DNA from: Acinetobacter nosocomialis NIPH 2119
Lineage (GTDB): Bacteria; Pseudomonadota; Gammaproteobacteria; Pseudomonadales; Moraxellaceae
Length of the DNA stretch: 64,000 bases
Direction of reading: 5' to 3'
Assembly (NCBI RefSeq): GCF_000368085.1
Contig: NZ_KB849239.1
Coordinates: 1 to 64,000, forward strand
Positions 1 through 10,322 of this stretch are shown piece by piece; positions within the stretch are counted from its first letter, which is position 1; every line of letters begins with the position of its first letter. Made by a program: the position numbers and the translations under genes. The notes under the pieces were generated by a model, which did no database searches, had not been told where the DNA came from, and worked only from the letters and a program-made list of their open reading frames with translations.

Positions 1-3000
1 ACTGTAGATACCACACCAGCTGATTTAATCACTGCGATTACAGTACCGGATGATTTAAACATTGACGGCATCATCAATGCATCAGAACTTGGTACAGACG
101 GTAGCTTTAATGCCCGTGTAGGATTAGGTCCAGATGCAGCGGTGGGTACTGTTGTAAATGTTAATGGCACTAACTATACAGTCAATGCAACTGACTTAAG
201 CAATGGTTATATCACTGCTGCGATCGCAGTAACTGCAGATGGCCCAGTGACTATCCATGCCCAAGCAGTAGATGCGCAAGGCAATATCGATAATGCTACT
301 GATGTCACAGTAACTGTGGATACTACGCCACCAGACATTAATGCTGCTGCAATTGCGATTAATCCGATTACAGGTGATAACATCCTTAGTCCGGTTGAGA
401 CTGCAGGAACAGTAAATATTACTGGAACAGTGACTATTCCTGCTGATGCAACTGTTACCTCGGTTGTTGTTAACGTTAATGGCACGGATTACACGGCTGT
501 AGTAGATCCGGCGAATGGAACATGGACAATAGGTGTACCTGGTAGCCAGCTTGTAGCTGATACTGATTTGACAGTTGATGCAAAAGCAACCTTTACGGAT
601 GCTGCTGGCAACAGTAGTAATTTGCAAGCTACACAAAGTTATACAATTGCAAGTTCTTCTATCATTGCATATGACAACTTTGATACAGCTGTTCTTGCTC
701 CACAGCCATTACAAATCGCAAATGATGCGGCTCTTGGTAGTAAAACTTACTTGGCGCTTGTATCACTTGCTGGACTTAACTTACAGCTTGGTTCTGAAGC
801 GGTTAACTTTAATGTAGCTGCCAACCAAGAAGGTAATGCGACATTTACCTACAGTGCTTTAATAGGGGTTAATGCTCTATCTGATTACTCATTAGTTGTA
901 CAAAAATTTGATACAGCTACTGGTCAATGGACTTCTATATATGGCGGTGGTCAAGCAGATATTCTTCACCTGACTTTATTAGGTTCTACACCAGGTGTTG
1001 TTATCGATGGGCTTGAGCAAGGTCAATATCGTGCCTTTATGACTTATAACGGTCTGGCAGGTATTGGTTTACTAGGTACATTAACAGGTACTATGGACAT
1101 TTATGATACAACTCAAATCGGTGGTTTCTATACAGAAGCTGCAGATGGTAATGTGATCGTAGATGTTAACTCAAACGGTCAAGCTGATGTCGTAACTCCA
1201 AATACAGTTGTGAGTGAAGTTAATAACCAACCTGTTCTTGCTAATAGCACAATCATTAATGGTACATACGGTACATTGGTGATTAACCTTGATGGTTCAT
1301 ACACTTACACTCCAAATCAAAATGCTTCTGGAGTTGGACAGGTTGATCACTTTGTATATACGTTAAAAGATTCTGTAACTGGTGATGTAGCTCAAGCAGC
1401 TCTTAACATTCAGTTAAGTTCTGTCAAAGCTGCAGATAACTTGGCAGTTGCTGAAATTAATCCGGAATCTTTACTTGTTGCGAATGACGTAGCACTTGGT
1501 AGTGCAAGTTATGTAGCTGCAATATCGTTAGCAGGTCTAGATTTACAGCTCCTTGGTAACCCAACAGTTGCATTCAATGTGGATGCTGACCGTCAAGGTA
1601 CTGCGACATTTACATTCAGTGGTTTACTCAACGCTGGTGTATTGAATGATTATTCGATTGTTGTTCAAAAATATGATGCTGCAACAGGACAATGGGTATC
1701 TATTGGCGGAAATAACCCACAAGCGACTTTAGTTAGTCTATCTCTAATAGGAGGTACTCCAACAGCAGTCATTGAAGGGCTAGATCCAGGACAATATCGT
1801 GCATTTATGGGCTACAGTGGTCTACTAGGTGTGGGTATTGGTGGTACATTGACAGGTACAATGGATGTGTATAACCCATATGTTGTATCTGGATATTCAG
1901 TTGATCCGATCTCTGGTAACGTCATCAAAGATGCTGGTATTAATGGTGCAGTAGATGCTGCAAGTAATAATGCAGTGATCTCAGCAGTGAATGGAAATGC
2001 CGTTAACGCAACGGGTACAACTACAATCACTGGTACTTACGGTACGTTAGTGATTGATCAACATGGTAATTATACCTATACACCAAATGCAGATGGTCTA
2101 AACCTTGGTAAAGTTGATCAGTTCTCGTATACGTTACTAGACCCAGCAACAGGTAATACATCTCAAGCTGTCTTGTATGTCCACTTGGATAGTAACAAGG
2201 TTGCTATGACTTGGAATGCAGCAGATCCATCTCAGCCTGCAGTGATTACAGGTCATGTTCCAGTTGATGCAATGGATAACGTTGCTTCAGCAGCAATTGA
2301 CATGGTTTACCCAACTACACAACAAGTTCTTAGTAACGCGATCAGTTATAACTGGTTGTTAGGAGTTGGCGGAGTCGTTATTGGGTCTAAACAAGGTACA
2401 GCAACCTTTAATGTAGCTGAAGGACATGTGTCTGAAGCCATTATCTCGGTTAACTTTGGTTCAGTAGCTACAGTTGTTGATGGTTTACATGTGGTATTAA
2501 CACGAGTAAATCCAGACGGTACTCGTACAGTAATTGCAGATAGCGCGAATACTGGAGTGCTTGACCTATTAGGTATCTTTGGCTCTGAAGTGAAATTCAA
2601 AGTTGATAATTTAGGTTCTGGTAGCTATGAGCTATTTATGGAAAGCAATACGCTTCTAACAGCTCTAGGTAGCGTTACAGCAAGTATTACTTTGAATAAT
2701 GGTGATATTACGCAAGTACCTAACTTGGTTGTAACTCCGGTTACAGGCAATGTTCTTTCAGACGACAACTCTGCTGTATATGGACCAAACTATACGCCAG
2801 ACTATATTACGACTACGACAGTTGTGACTTCTGTCACTTCTGAAACTGGTAATACGCAGGCTGTAAATGTAGGTTCATCAACAGTTATTGTGGGTGCTTA
2901 TGGTTCCTTAACGATTAATGCTGATGGTACTTATAGTTATCAAGCTACAGCGAACACACAAAATATAGGAAAAGTTGATAGCTTTACCTATACAGTGACA

Positions 3001-4308
3001 GACCCTGTAACTGGTAGAACAGACACAGCAACATTGCATATCCAAATTGGTTCTCCAGATGTGAATATCACTTGGAATAATGCTAACCCTGGTGCAGATG
3101 CGGTAATTCCGTTACCTGTAGCAAATGCTGATACTAATCATGCAACTGTTAGTATGAAACAAGTAACGGATGCTGTTGTTGACGTACCAAGTGGCACGGT
3201 AACTATTGGTAACCTTGCAGGCTTCCCGCCATTACCTGTATTAAGCAATACAGTCACTTCGAATCAATTCGTTATTGCTGCTAACACGGTAAGTGATGTT
3301 CATGTTGAATTAGACTATACGGCATCATTAAGCTTGTCGGCTCTTCCAACAACTGGTTATAAAATCCAGCAATTGGTGGGTTCAACATGGGTAGATACTG
3401 TTTACTCAGGTTCTGCGACAGCCTTGGCAGGAGTATTAGGTGCACCAGCATACTCAGCTGACGTATCTCACTTATCTGCTGGTACTTATCGAGTGGTATT
3501 TAGTTTATCTAGTCTGATTTCTTTAGGAACTGTGACTCTAGATTCTGTAGTAACTACAAAAGCTACACATCTAGATCAATACACACCTGATGGTTTAACA
3601 GATTGGATTCACGGCAATATCTTGTTAGGCGATACAACTGGTGGAGTTGCAGATACTTCAGCTGCTTCTCAACTATATGTTGAAGTTACACCAGGAAATT
3701 ACCAAATTGCTGCTGGTCAGGCGATCAATACTGGCGAAGGTACGTTGTATCTCTACCATGATGGTTCGTACTATTACAAACCACTTGATAGCGCGGCAAG
3801 TGCTACGATTGATACGATTAACTACAAACTCGTATCCGTGACTGGTGCAGAGTCAACTAGCACATTGACCATCAACTTAAGTCAAGAGTTGAATAGCCTA
3901 GCTGTAAGTACAGGAGCGAATGATACATTCACGCTTGGAAATGGCGCAGATACCTTGATTTACAATACGTTAACTGCGGCTGGCGTGAACAATCCAACAG
4001 GAGGAAACACAACTGCTGGAGGTGTAGATACATGGACTGATTTCCATGTAGGTAATACAGCAACTGATAACCAAGCTGATAAGATCGATATTAGTAACTT
4101 GTTACTTACTCATCCGAACAGTTTAACTATTGGTCAGTATGTATCTGTAAGCTATAACGCTGCCACACAAAATGCCACCATTAGTGTAGACCGTGATGGT
4201 TTAGGTACGACTTACACAAGCACACAATTGTTGACGATTCATATAGATGAACCAAGAACATCATTAACGCTTAATGATCTTCTTAACAATGGTCAAATTA
4301 TCTATTAA
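1..4308 (+). CDS. Bap-like biofilm-associated giant adhesin, 3' part (5' end outside window)
   Basis: The frame is open from the first base, so about 1435 residues of the C-terminus are visible and the start lies upstream. Seen: an N-terminal stretch of bacterial Ig-like repeats with recurring 'TVDTTPPD'-type linkers, then four tandem ~260-residue modules (about 661-1430, 1431-2200, 2203-3060 and 3061-3890). Each module ends in a VCBS-like strand pattern such as '[18 protein letters not shown]'. The extreme C-terminus has '[15 protein letters not shown]', a glycine/aspartate-rich type I secretion target region. Family knowledge: Bap and Bap-like proteins (BLP1/BLP2) of Acinetobacter are surface adhesins for biofilm and host-cell attachment, exported by a type I system. 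Which of the three this is depends on the missing N-terminus. A strong terminator follows at 4330-4355. Confidence 0.9.
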   Translation, partial: TVDTTPADLITAITVPDDLNIDGIINASELGTDGSFNARVGLGPDAAVGTVVNVNGTNYTVNATDLSNGYITAAIAVTADGPVTIHAQAVDAQGNIDNATDVTVTVDTTPPDINAAAIAINPITGDNILSPVETAGTVNITGTVTIPADATVTSVVVNVNGTDYTAVVDPANGTWTIGVPGSQLVADTDLTVDAKATFTDAAGNSSNLQATQSYTIASSSIIAYDNFDTAVLAPQPLQIANDAALGSKTYLALVSLAGLNLQLGSEAVNFNVAANQEGNATFTYSALIGVNALSDYSLVVQKFDTATGQWTSIYGGGQADILHLTLLGSTPGVVIDGLEQGQYRAFMTYNGLAGIGLLGTLTGTMDIYDTTQIGGFYTEAADGNVIVDVNSNGQADVVTPNTVVSEVNNQPVLANSTIINGTYGTLVINLDGSYTYTPNQNASGVGQVDHFVYTLKDSVTGDVAQAALNIQLSSVKAADNLAVAEINPESLLVANDVALGSASYVAAISLAGLDLQLLGNPTVAFNVDADRQGTATFTFSGLLNAGVLNDYSIVVQKYDAATGQWVSIGGNNPQATLVSLSLIGGTPTAVIEGLDPGQYRAFMGYSGLLGVGIGGTLTGTMDVYNPYVVSGYSVDPISGNVIKDAGINGAVDAASNNAVISAVNGNAVNATGTTTITGTYGTLVIDQHGNYTYTPNADGLNLGKVDQFSYTLLDPATGNTSQAVLYVHLDSNKVAMTWNAADPSQPAVITGHVPVDAMDNVASAAIDMVYPTTQQVLSNAISYNWLLGVGGVVIGSKQGTATFNVAEGHVSEAIISVNFGSVATVVDGLHVVLTRVNPDGTRTVIADSANTGVLDLLGIFGSEVKFKVDNLGSGSYELFMESNTLLTALGSVTASITLNNGDITQVPNLVVTPVTGNVLSDDNSAVYGPNYTPDYITTTTVVTSVTSETGNTQAVNVGSSTVIVGAYGSLTINADGTYSYQATANTQNIGKVDSFTYTVTDPVTGRTDTATLHIQIGSPDVNITWNNANPGADAVIPLPVANADTNHATVSMKQVTDAVVDVPSGTVTIGNLAGFPPLPVLSNTVTSNQFVIAANTVSDVHVELDYTASLSLSALPTTGYKIQQLVGSTWVDTVYSGSATALAGVLGAPAYSADVSHLSAGTYRVVFSLSSLISLGTVTLDSVVTTKATHLDQYTPDGLTDWIHGNILLGDTTGGVADTSAASQLYVEVTPGNYQIAAGQAINTGEGTLYLYHDGSYYYKPLDSAASATIDTINYKLVSVTGAESTSTLTINLSQELNSLAVSTGANDTFTLGNGADTLIYNTLTAAGVNNPTGGNTTAGGVDTWTDFHVGNTATDNQADKIDISNLLLTHPNSLTIGQYVSVSYNAATQNATISVDRDGLGTTYTSTQLLTIHIDEPRTSLTLNDLLNNGQIIY

Positions 4309-4329
4309 TAGATAATTAACCAAATAAAA

Positions 4330-4355
4330 AGAGAACCCTAGGGTTCTCTTTTTTT
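4330..4355 (+). terminator. Rho-independent terminator of the adhesin gene
   Basis: A perfect palindrome, agagaaccctagggttctct (4330-4349), is followed by a run of T and sits about 20 nt after the adhesin stop codon. Confidence 0.9.
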
Positions 4356-4454
4356 ATGTTTAAACAATACGTTAACTTAGCTTTTAGAGAGTTCATGCTA
4401 TGATGCATTGAGAATTTTATAGAACAACAAATAACGGATAGGGACTTAATTCGA

Positions 4455-6110
4455 GTGGCGGTATTTTTAGACTTTAAAAGACAACTTAAGCTTTGGTTGG
4501 AACATTTCGTTCAGCATGTTCCAGACCTTCCGGAAAAAACAATTTTGTTTATATCATTTGGTCCTAAAGATCAAAGATGTAGTGTCTGGCATACCGAAAA
4601 AACAGCTTTTTCACAAGCAAATATACAGTTATTCGATTTTATTAATAGACAGTTTTCTCCAGATCAACTTCCAGACTATATAAAAATTGATGTTGCGTAC
4701 AACCTAGAAAAACAAAGTTGGAGTCAAATAGAACAACTTGTTCATCATCAATTTCATAATAATCATTACCGCAGAGGAATTGCATTTGATGAAGCATGTT
4801 CGGTGGTTTTTCTGGAGCAAGAGATATATGGCAAAGCTATTATTCGAGGTTTGAGTTATGACAAACCTAACTTTTTTGATGAAACCAATCTTAACTATGC
4901 AATTAAGCAAAAATATAACGCTACTAAACCACAAATTAGACTACAAGAGCTGCAAGATATTTGGACTTTCGATACCTATGCAACTTTTTATGAAAATGGG
5001 CAGTTTATTAATTTAGCAAGCCGTTATGATGCAAATGGTATTAGAGGTATTGCGACCAATAAGAAGCTGCATTTTAGAGAGCTCATTGAGAAAAATGCAG
5101 CGTTTTTGCACAGCCAGATTCAAGAAAATGGCAAATTCATTTATGGCTATTTTCCTGCTTATGATCGTGATATACGGAACTACAATACTGTACGTCATTG
5201 CACATCACTTTATGCACTATTAGAAACTTTCGAATTACAAGATAAACCTGAGTACTGGCCTAAAATTATTGCAGCAATTCAATACGCTCTTACTACTTTC
5301 TATAAAGAAAAAGACTCTACAACTGCTTTTATGATTGATGGTAAAGAAGGGGAGTTTGAAATTAAATTAGGTGCAAACGCAGCAGCTATTTTAATGTTAA
5401 CGAAATATCAGGAAATTACTCAAAAAACAGATTATTTAAAATATGCAGAGAAACTTGCAAATGGTATTTTAAAATTAGTTGATTCAGATGGATTAACTAC
5501 TCATGTATTAAATTATCCAGACTATGATTTAAAAGAAAAGTTTAGAATCATTTATTATGATGGAGAAGCAGCATTAGCTTTACTCAGGTTGTATCAAATA
5601 AATCAGGATAAAAGATTATTAGACACTGTTAAATTAATGTTTGAAAATTTTATTTATAAAAGATATGAAAAATATCATGATCATTGGTTAAGTTACTGTA
5701 CCAATGAGCTTACAAAAATATGTCCTGAAGAAAAATATTTTATTTTTGGTTTAAATAATTATTTAAAACATTTTATTTTTATTCGAAATAGAAAAACAAC
5801 GTATGCAACTTTGTTAGAAATGCTAATGGCTGCTTATAAAATGGTAAATCGTTTAAAAGAGCAAGGCCATCAAAAACTTTTTGAACAAGCTTATATGCAC
5901 GAATTAAAAAAACTCATTACATTTCGGGCTGAGTTTCAAACCACAGGTTTTTTCTATCCGGAAATAGCGATGTACATGGCGCGTCCAGATAAAATATTAA
6001 ATGCTTTTTATGTACGACATGATCGCTTTAGAGTAAGAATTGATGATCAGGAACATAACTTGTCTGGCTACATTGCCTACGTAAAAGATTTCGAAGGAGA
6101 GGAGATATGA
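4455..6110 (+). CDS. Uncharacterised alpha/alpha-barrel-like protein coupled to a CapA-family gene
   Basis: 551 residues from a GTG start; the frame has no better upstream start. There is no signal peptide. Residues ~1-180 match nothing I can name. Residues ~190-480 are helical with repeated hairpins ('YNTVRHCTSLYALLE', 'KLGANAAAILMLTKYQ', 'YYDGEAALALLRLYQ'), the pattern of an (alpha/alpha)6 toroid as in six-hairpin glycosidases or terpenoid-cyclase-like folds. No catalytic residues can be assigned. Its stop overlaps the start of the next gene as ATGA, so the two are probably translated together and act in one process. The downstream CapA-like partner suggests a surface polymer or cell-envelope role, but that is inference. 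The second half is more AT-rich than the neighbouring adhesin. Confidence 0.7.
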   Translation: MAVFLDFKRQLKLWLEHFVQHVPDLPEKTILFISFGPKDQRCSVWHTEKTAFSQANIQLFDFINRQFSPDQLPDYIKIDVAYNLEKQSWSQIEQLVHHQFHNNHYRRGIAFDEACSVVFLEQEIYGKAIIRGLSYDKPNFFDETNLNYAIKQKYNATKPQIRLQELQDIWTFDTYATFYENGQFINLASRYDANGIRGIATNKKLHFRELIEKNAAFLHSQIQENGKFIYGYFPAYDRDIRNYNTVRHCTSLYALLETFELQDKPEYWPKIIAAIQYALTTFYKEKDSTTAFMIDGKEGEFEIKLGANAAAILMLTKYQEITQKTDYLKYAEKLANGILKLVDSDGLTTHVLNYPDYDLKEKFRIIYYDGEAALALLRLYQINQDKRLLDTVKLMFENFIYKRYEKYHDHWLSYCTNELTKICPEEKYFIFGLNNYLKHFIFIRNRKTTYATLLEMLMAAYKMVNRLKEQGHQKLFEQAYMHELKKLITFRAEFQTTGFFYPEIAMYMARPDKILNAFYVRHDRFRVRIDDQEHNLSGYIAYVKDFEGEEI

Positions 6111-7831
6111 CTGATCCTCTATTTGAAATTAAGCTGCTAGCCTCTCTTGATCATGCTCAATTTGAAGAGGCAATTTGGACATTTGAAATTGATGGAGACA
6201 TTTCTACTTTATTATTGATTGATTATGCATTAGAACAATTCCATCAAAAAAAAGTTCAAGCTGATAAAGTCTATCGGGTTTCTGAACAAAAAAATAAGAA
6301 AATTGGTGAACAATATTTGGGTTTAGAAAAAAATGAATCTTATACATTTGCCCAGCTTTTACAATTCGTAATTTTTACTCAGGCAAATGATGTTAAAGAT
6401 GCCTTAAGCAATATACTGTTTGATTCCGTTGAGCAAGCTCAATTGATCTTGTCTAAAAGAGCGGAAAACTACAAATTAACTTTAAAAGCACCTAATCAAT
6501 TCAAAAATCTATTTTTGTTGGTAAAACACATTTATAGCTACCCAGCCGAGCTGAAAAAACTTTTCTTTATCAAAACACTTTTTTTTAAAAATAAAGTATA
6601 TCAACCGATTACGCCTTTGCTTGCTCATCCAGTACTCACCTCGGTTTTATATCTCTCCCATACCTTTAGACAGATTTATATCACTTATTCCGAACAGAAC
6701 CAGAGCATTGGAATTTTCTCTTTTTTAGATGATATTCACCGTCTTGAGCATTTGGTTCCGTACTACCATTTTTTTCAAGAAAAGTATGTCGAGGCAAAAA
6801 AATGTTCTTCTCAAACAGGCATTATCAATATACTGGGAGATACCTATTTCGGTGAAATGTACACTGAAAAGCGTAAGTCTAGAGGACAAACAGATGCTTT
6901 ACAGCAGTATGGATATCACTATTCATTTGAAAAAATACAGCCATTTTTAGGTAAAAATGACATAAACATAGCTAACTTTGAAGCAGTCTTTTCTTTAGAA
7001 AATCAATCGCCGTTAAAAGATAAAAAACCATTCATTCTAAAAGCCGACGCTAAAAAAACATTAGAAGAGTTTAAGAGCATTCATTTGAATTATTTGGTGT
7101 TGGCGAACAATCATCTGAAGGATTATGGTGATGAAGGGTTGGCCCATACATTACAACAGTTGGATCAGGCGAGTATTGCTTATATTGGCGCTGGACTGAA
7201 CCAAAAAGATGCTCACAATTACTTTGAAATAGCTTTTGAAGCTAAGCACTATGCGATTTTTAATGGTTATTGGCATAGAGACAGTGCTTATCTAGACTAT
7301 GATTTCTATGCACTAGGGTCAAGAAGTGGAGTAGCTTGTTTAAATGCTGTTTTACTTGAACAAATAATGCGTTATAAGCAGAATCATCCAGAGCGCAAAA
7401 TTATTGTTATTTGTCATTGGGGTATCGACTTTAAGCCTATTACAAAAGACCAAACTAAACTCGCGACTATTCTTACTCAAGCAGGAGCTGATCTTATAGT
7501 TGGTCATGGCGCTCATACTATTCAGCCAATCCAGATCATCAACCAAAAGCCTGTTGTGTTTGGTATTGGTAATGCTGTGTTTAATAGTGATGGAGAATAT
7601 GAACAGCAAAATGCTTTGCCATTTGGTTGTATAGCCAAACTCGATTTGGCAAATGACTTACTTCGTCTTTATCCAATTTATACGGATAACTTAAAAACTT
7701 TTTGGCAACCGTATCCAGTAGATATTGAAGATTTCTCAAAGGCCAGTACTTATATGACATCTTTACTGACCCATGAGAATTACATGGCATCCCAAGATAA
7801 CTTGGGGAGATATGTTGAAATTAAATTTTAA
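6107..7831 (+). CDS. CapA/PgsA-family (poly-gamma-glutamate capsule type) metallophosphatase-like protein
   Basis: 574 residues starting inside the ATGA overlap with the upstream gene. Residues ~1-235 are unassigned and have no visible signal peptide. Residues ~238-530 carry the PGA_cap / calcineurin-like pattern: 'GDTYFGE' at 244-250, 'NFE' at ~290, 'NNHLKDYG' at ~334-341, then 'HWG' and 'VGHGAHTIQP' further on. Family knowledge: CapA/PgsA proteins take part in poly-gamma-glutamate synthesis or export in Gram-positives, but most proteobacterial members have no proven polymer, and no capB/capC genes lie nearby here. The ~240-residue N-terminal extension is unusual for CapA. The stop codon overlaps that of the convergent gene. 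Confidence 0.8.
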   Translation: MTDPLFEIKLLASLDHAQFEEAIWTFEIDGDISTLLLIDYALEQFHQKKVQADKVYRVSEQKNKKIGEQYLGLEKNESYTFAQLLQFVIFTQANDVKDALSNILFDSVEQAQLILSKRAENYKLTLKAPNQFKNLFLLVKHIYSYPAELKKLFFIKTLFFKNKVYQPITPLLAHPVLTSVLYLSHTFRQIYITYSEQNQSIGIFSFLDDIHRLEHLVPYYHFFQEKYVEAKKCSSQTGIINILGDTYFGEMYTEKRKSRGQTDALQQYGYHYSFEKIQPFLGKNDINIANFEAVFSLENQSPLKDKKPFILKADAKKTLEEFKSIHLNYLVLANNHLKDYGDEGLAHTLQQLDQASIAYIGAGLNQKDAHNYFEIAFEAKHYAIFNGYWHRDSAYLDYDFYALGSRSGVACLNAVLLEQIMRYKQNHPERKIIVICHWGIDFKPITKDQTKLATILTQAGADLIVGHGAHTIQPIQIINQKPVVFGIGNAVFNSDGEYEQQNALPFGCIAKLDLANDLLRLYPIYTDNLKTFWQPYPVDIEDFSKASTYMTSLLTHENYMASQDNLGRYVEIKF

Positions 7832-8550
7832 GAATATTGTTTATAAGTTGATAAGATGGTTTGAAGCTGTGTTTGAGTAAACCCCAAATTTCTTAAGCCG
7901 CCACTGCCTAATTTACACTCAGCACTGGCCATAATATTGGTGGGGGTGGTTTTAGTTGCATTAGGTACACATACATGTTTTAAGCCGAAAGCATGGCCCA
8001 TTTCATGAATACTAACCGCTTGAATATTGTAATTTAATCGATTCCAGTCTAATAAAATAAAGGGTTTTCCATTATTACGGAATGTACGACTAGTAACATC
8101 ATCAAATTCTAAGTTTTTTGAATACGCATCGTATATAAAGACTATGACCTCTTTATGTGCTGTTCGTTTAGGAAAGCATGCATTCACACTTGCAGGGATC
8201 GAGCCTATAGAAATAGGACGAGCCTGGTTTATTTCATTACCAAGTTCGCAATGCATTTTTGAAAAATCTTGGTAAGAAATATAACGGTTTAATTTGAAAT
8301 TAAAGATTTTATTGCCTTGGTCATCTAAATAATATTTATTTAAGATGCGGACTTCTTTTCGCATTTGTGTAAGGTTATCAAAGCGTGCAGCAGAAGGATT
8401 GTCTGTAGTAAAAACGAAAGTGACTGGAACTACAGGTCTATTATTGGCAGGTTCCTCTGATAAATCTGGCGTTTGTAGAGGAGGGCGGGTCGTACAAGAA
8501 ACACACAGAAGTGTCCCTGTAATCATCAGTAAGGTTTTTTTCATATTCAT
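7828..8550 (-). CDS. Putative zinc metalloprotease lipoprotein (metzincin motif)
   Basis: 240 residues. The N-terminus 'MKKTLLMITGTLLCVSC' looks like a lipoprotein signal with Cys19 as the lipidated residue, although the lipobox (C-V-S-C) is not canonical. Residues 182-192 read HEMGHAFGLKH, the HExxHxxGxxH zinc signature of metzincins, so a secreted or periplasm-facing zinc protease is likely. A methionine for the Met-turn is present downstream ('TNIMASAECK'). Cys124, Cys193 and Cys213 may form disulfides. The gene converges on the CapA-like gene and the two stop codons share the palindrome TTAA. Substrate unknown. Confidence 0.75.
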   Translation of the reverse strand: MNMKKTLLMITGTLLCVSCTTRPPLQTPDLSEEPANNRPVVPVTFVFTTDNPSAARFDNLTQMRKEVRILNKYYLDDQGNKIFNFKLNRYISYQDFSKMHCELGNEINQARPISIGSIPASVNACFPKRTAHKEVIVFIYDAYSKNLEFDDVTSRTFRNNGKPFILLDWNRLNYNIQAVSIHEMGHAFGLKHVCVPNATKTTPTNIMASAECKLGSGGLRNLGFTQTQLQTILSTYKQYS

Positions 8551-8611
8551 CGCAATGTCTCTGCATATTCTTTTAAAGAGATTTAAAGTAAATTTTTATA
8601 TGATATGAACG

Positions 8612-8953
8612 ATGTCAATTTTTATGGATTCCATTTTGACAACTCAGTATGAACTACATCGACAGATTTTAGAAGTCATTGCTCTAATTCCGTATGGAAA
8701 AGTAGCAACTTACGGACAAATAGCACGTATGGCAGGGTTACCCAAACACGCCAGATTAGTAGGTTATGTTCTTAAGCATCTTGATGCAGATCATCAAGTT
8801 CCTTGGTACCGTGTTATTAACTCACAAGGTAAAATTAGCCTAAGTAAGTTTAATGAAAAAGGTGAAAATGTTCAGCAGTTAAAGCTTGAAGCTGAAGGAG
8901 TCTATTTGTTGAATGGCAAAGTGAACTTAAAGCAATTCGCATGGCAACCTTAA
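8612..8953 (+). CDS. Alkyltransferase-like protein (MGMT family, active-site Cys replaced by Trp)
   Basis: 113 residues; an alternative ATG lies 12 nt downstream at 8624. The whole protein matches the DNA-binding half of O6-alkylguanine-DNA alkyltransferase: 'IPYGKVATYGQIARMAGLP' then 'HQVPWYRVINSQGKIS'. In true methyltransferases the motif is PCHRV; here Cys is Trp (PWYRV, Trp65). That is the hallmark of ATL proteins such as E. coli YbaZ, which bind alkylated bases without repairing them and hand lesions to nucleotide excision repair. Only 25 nt separate it from the next gene, so the two may be co-transcribed. Confidence 0.88.
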   Translation: MSIFMDSILTTQYELHRQILEVIALIPYGKVATYGQIARMAGLPKHARLVGYVLKHLDADHQVPWYRVINSQGKISLSKFNEKGENVQQLKLEAEGVYLLNGKVNLKQFAWQP

Positions 8954-8978
8954 AATTATTAATAGAGAACAAATACAA

Positions 8979-9725
8979 ATGCAGAATTATAAATGGCAGA
9001 GTCTAGCCATATTACTACTAGGTTTAACAGTGCAATCGAGTTTTGCAGAGCAGGCTATTTCAGCTCAACCTTTTATAAATGTGAAAGTCTCATCACAAGA
9101 TATACATTCGATTTGTCAGCAGTTAAGTCATAAATGTAGCGATGAAGCTAAGCTATGGAAAGTCAAAAACACACAAGATCAGACTTATTATTTAATAGAT
9201 GAAACTCCACAAATTGCTGAAGTTAAAAAGCAAAATAATCAATATACGGTGCTGAATCAGTGGAATTTTAAAAATTATGAACATAGTAATAAAGAGCCAC
9301 ATTCTGATGATTTAGGCCCTAATGGACTCAAAATCTTTCCAGCACTATATCCACTCAATAAAAATGAGCATGCGATAGCAGTGCTAAACACATGGTTTAC
9401 TGGTTATTCTGGAGGAGGACGCTTTGAGGAAAACGCTGATTTTATTGAGCTTAAGTCTAAAGGGCAGTATCAAGTTGCCTTAAAAGATATTAATTTTTCT
9501 TCGAGTAAAATGATTCGGGCATGTTTTTCAGAACGAGAGTATAAGAAGTCACAGCATTGCCATGATGAAACATGGATGACATTAAATATTAGGTTTAAAG
9601 ATATCGGTCAATCTTACTATTTATGGCAGTTAAATTATAAAAATTATTCTTGGGATGCTTTTAAAAGTAAAAAAACAATAACGGTTGAGCAATCAAGAGA
9701 AGACGTTATTCCTTTTAAAAAATAG
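8979..9725 (+). CDS. Hypothetical exported protein
   Basis: 248 residues. The N-terminus (basic Lys/Trp, then 'LAILLLGLTVQSSFAEQ') is a Sec signal peptide with likely cleavage after SFA, giving a ~224-residue periplasmic protein. Four cysteines in the mature part (two near 'ICQQLSHKCSDE', two in 'RACFSEREYKKSQHCHDE') suggest disulfides. I recognise no family. It lies 25 nt after the ATL gene and is closed by a terminator at 9727-9764. Confidence 0.7.
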   Translation: MQNYKWQSLAILLLGLTVQSSFAEQAISAQPFINVKVSSQDIHSICQQLSHKCSDEAKLWKVKNTQDQTYYLIDETPQIAEVKKQNNQYTVLNQWNFKNYEHSNKEPHSDDLGPNGLKIFPALYPLNKNEHAIAVLNTWFTGYSGGGRFEENADFIELKSKGQYQVALKDINFSSSKMIRACFSEREYKKSQHCHDETWMTLNIRFKDIGQSYYLWQLNYKNYSWDAFKSKKTITVEQSREDVIPFKK

Positions 9726-9726
9726 G

Positions 9727-9764
9727 TGCCTATCTGGCCGAATTGAGCCAGACAGGCATTTTTT
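9727..9764 (+). terminator. Rho-independent terminator after the exported protein gene
   Basis: A 12-bp stem with one mismatch (tgcctatctggc / gccagacaggca, 9727-9738 and 9747-9758) is followed by six T. It touches the 3' end of the convergent universal stress gene. Confidence 0.88.
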
Positions 9765-10200
9765 AGCGAACAATTAAAACAGGAATATGGCTTTCACCTA
9801 AAACTTTTTGTGCAACACTTCCTAATACAAGTTTTCGTACGCCTGTACGGCCATGAGAGCCCATTATAATTAAGTCAGCATTAAGCTCTTGTGCAGCTTG
9901 AATAATTTCTTCATGCACAACGAAACCTTCAAGTAATTTGGTTTCTACGCTAAGACCTTCTTGTAAAAACTGTTGTTTGGCTTGTTCTAAAATATCAAGT
10001 AAGTATGTTCTAGTCCGCTCAATTAGTTCATTAGTTTGACCAGTCTTTACATAAAGATCTGCAATAATTGGATCAAGTGCCATGACCTGTACGATAGTAA
10101 TTTTACTATTTAATGCTTTGCCAAGTTTGATCGCTTCTTTCATCGCGACAATAGATGTTTCAGAACCGTCAATTGGTACAAGAATATGTTGGTATAACAT
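9763..10200 (-). CDS. Universal stress protein (UspA family)
   Basis: 145 residues, one Usp domain. 'ILVPIDGSETS' sits at the N-terminus and the C-terminal nucleotide-binding signature reads 'GSHGRTGVRKLVLGSVA', followed by 'SHIPVLIVR'. The G-2x-G-9x-G-S/T pattern is intact, so this is an ATP-binding type. It is a cytoplasmic stress-response protein, monocistronic, convergent with the upstream exported-protein gene. Confidence 0.92.
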   Translation of the reverse strand: MLYQHILVPIDGSETSIVAMKEAIKLGKALNSKITIVQVMALDPIIADLYVKTGQTNELIERTRTYLLDILEQAKQQFLQEGLSVETKLLEGFVVHEEIIQAAQELNADLIIMGSHGRTGVRKLVLGSVAQKVLGESHIPVLIVR

Positions 10201-10322
10201 GAGAATGTTCCTTATTGTAATGATGCTTATTTATTCAATACTTTATACTTCTTTTCTTACGATTTAAATTCGGCCACGTAATCATTTGTGATTTTTAAAT
10301 AAGAAAAACTTGAGAATATATT

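Noticed and set aside
196..2600. Minus-strand open frames within the adhesin gene
   Set aside because: They are low-complexity mirror frames of a Thr/Val/Asp-rich repeat protein, with no ribosome sites or family signal.
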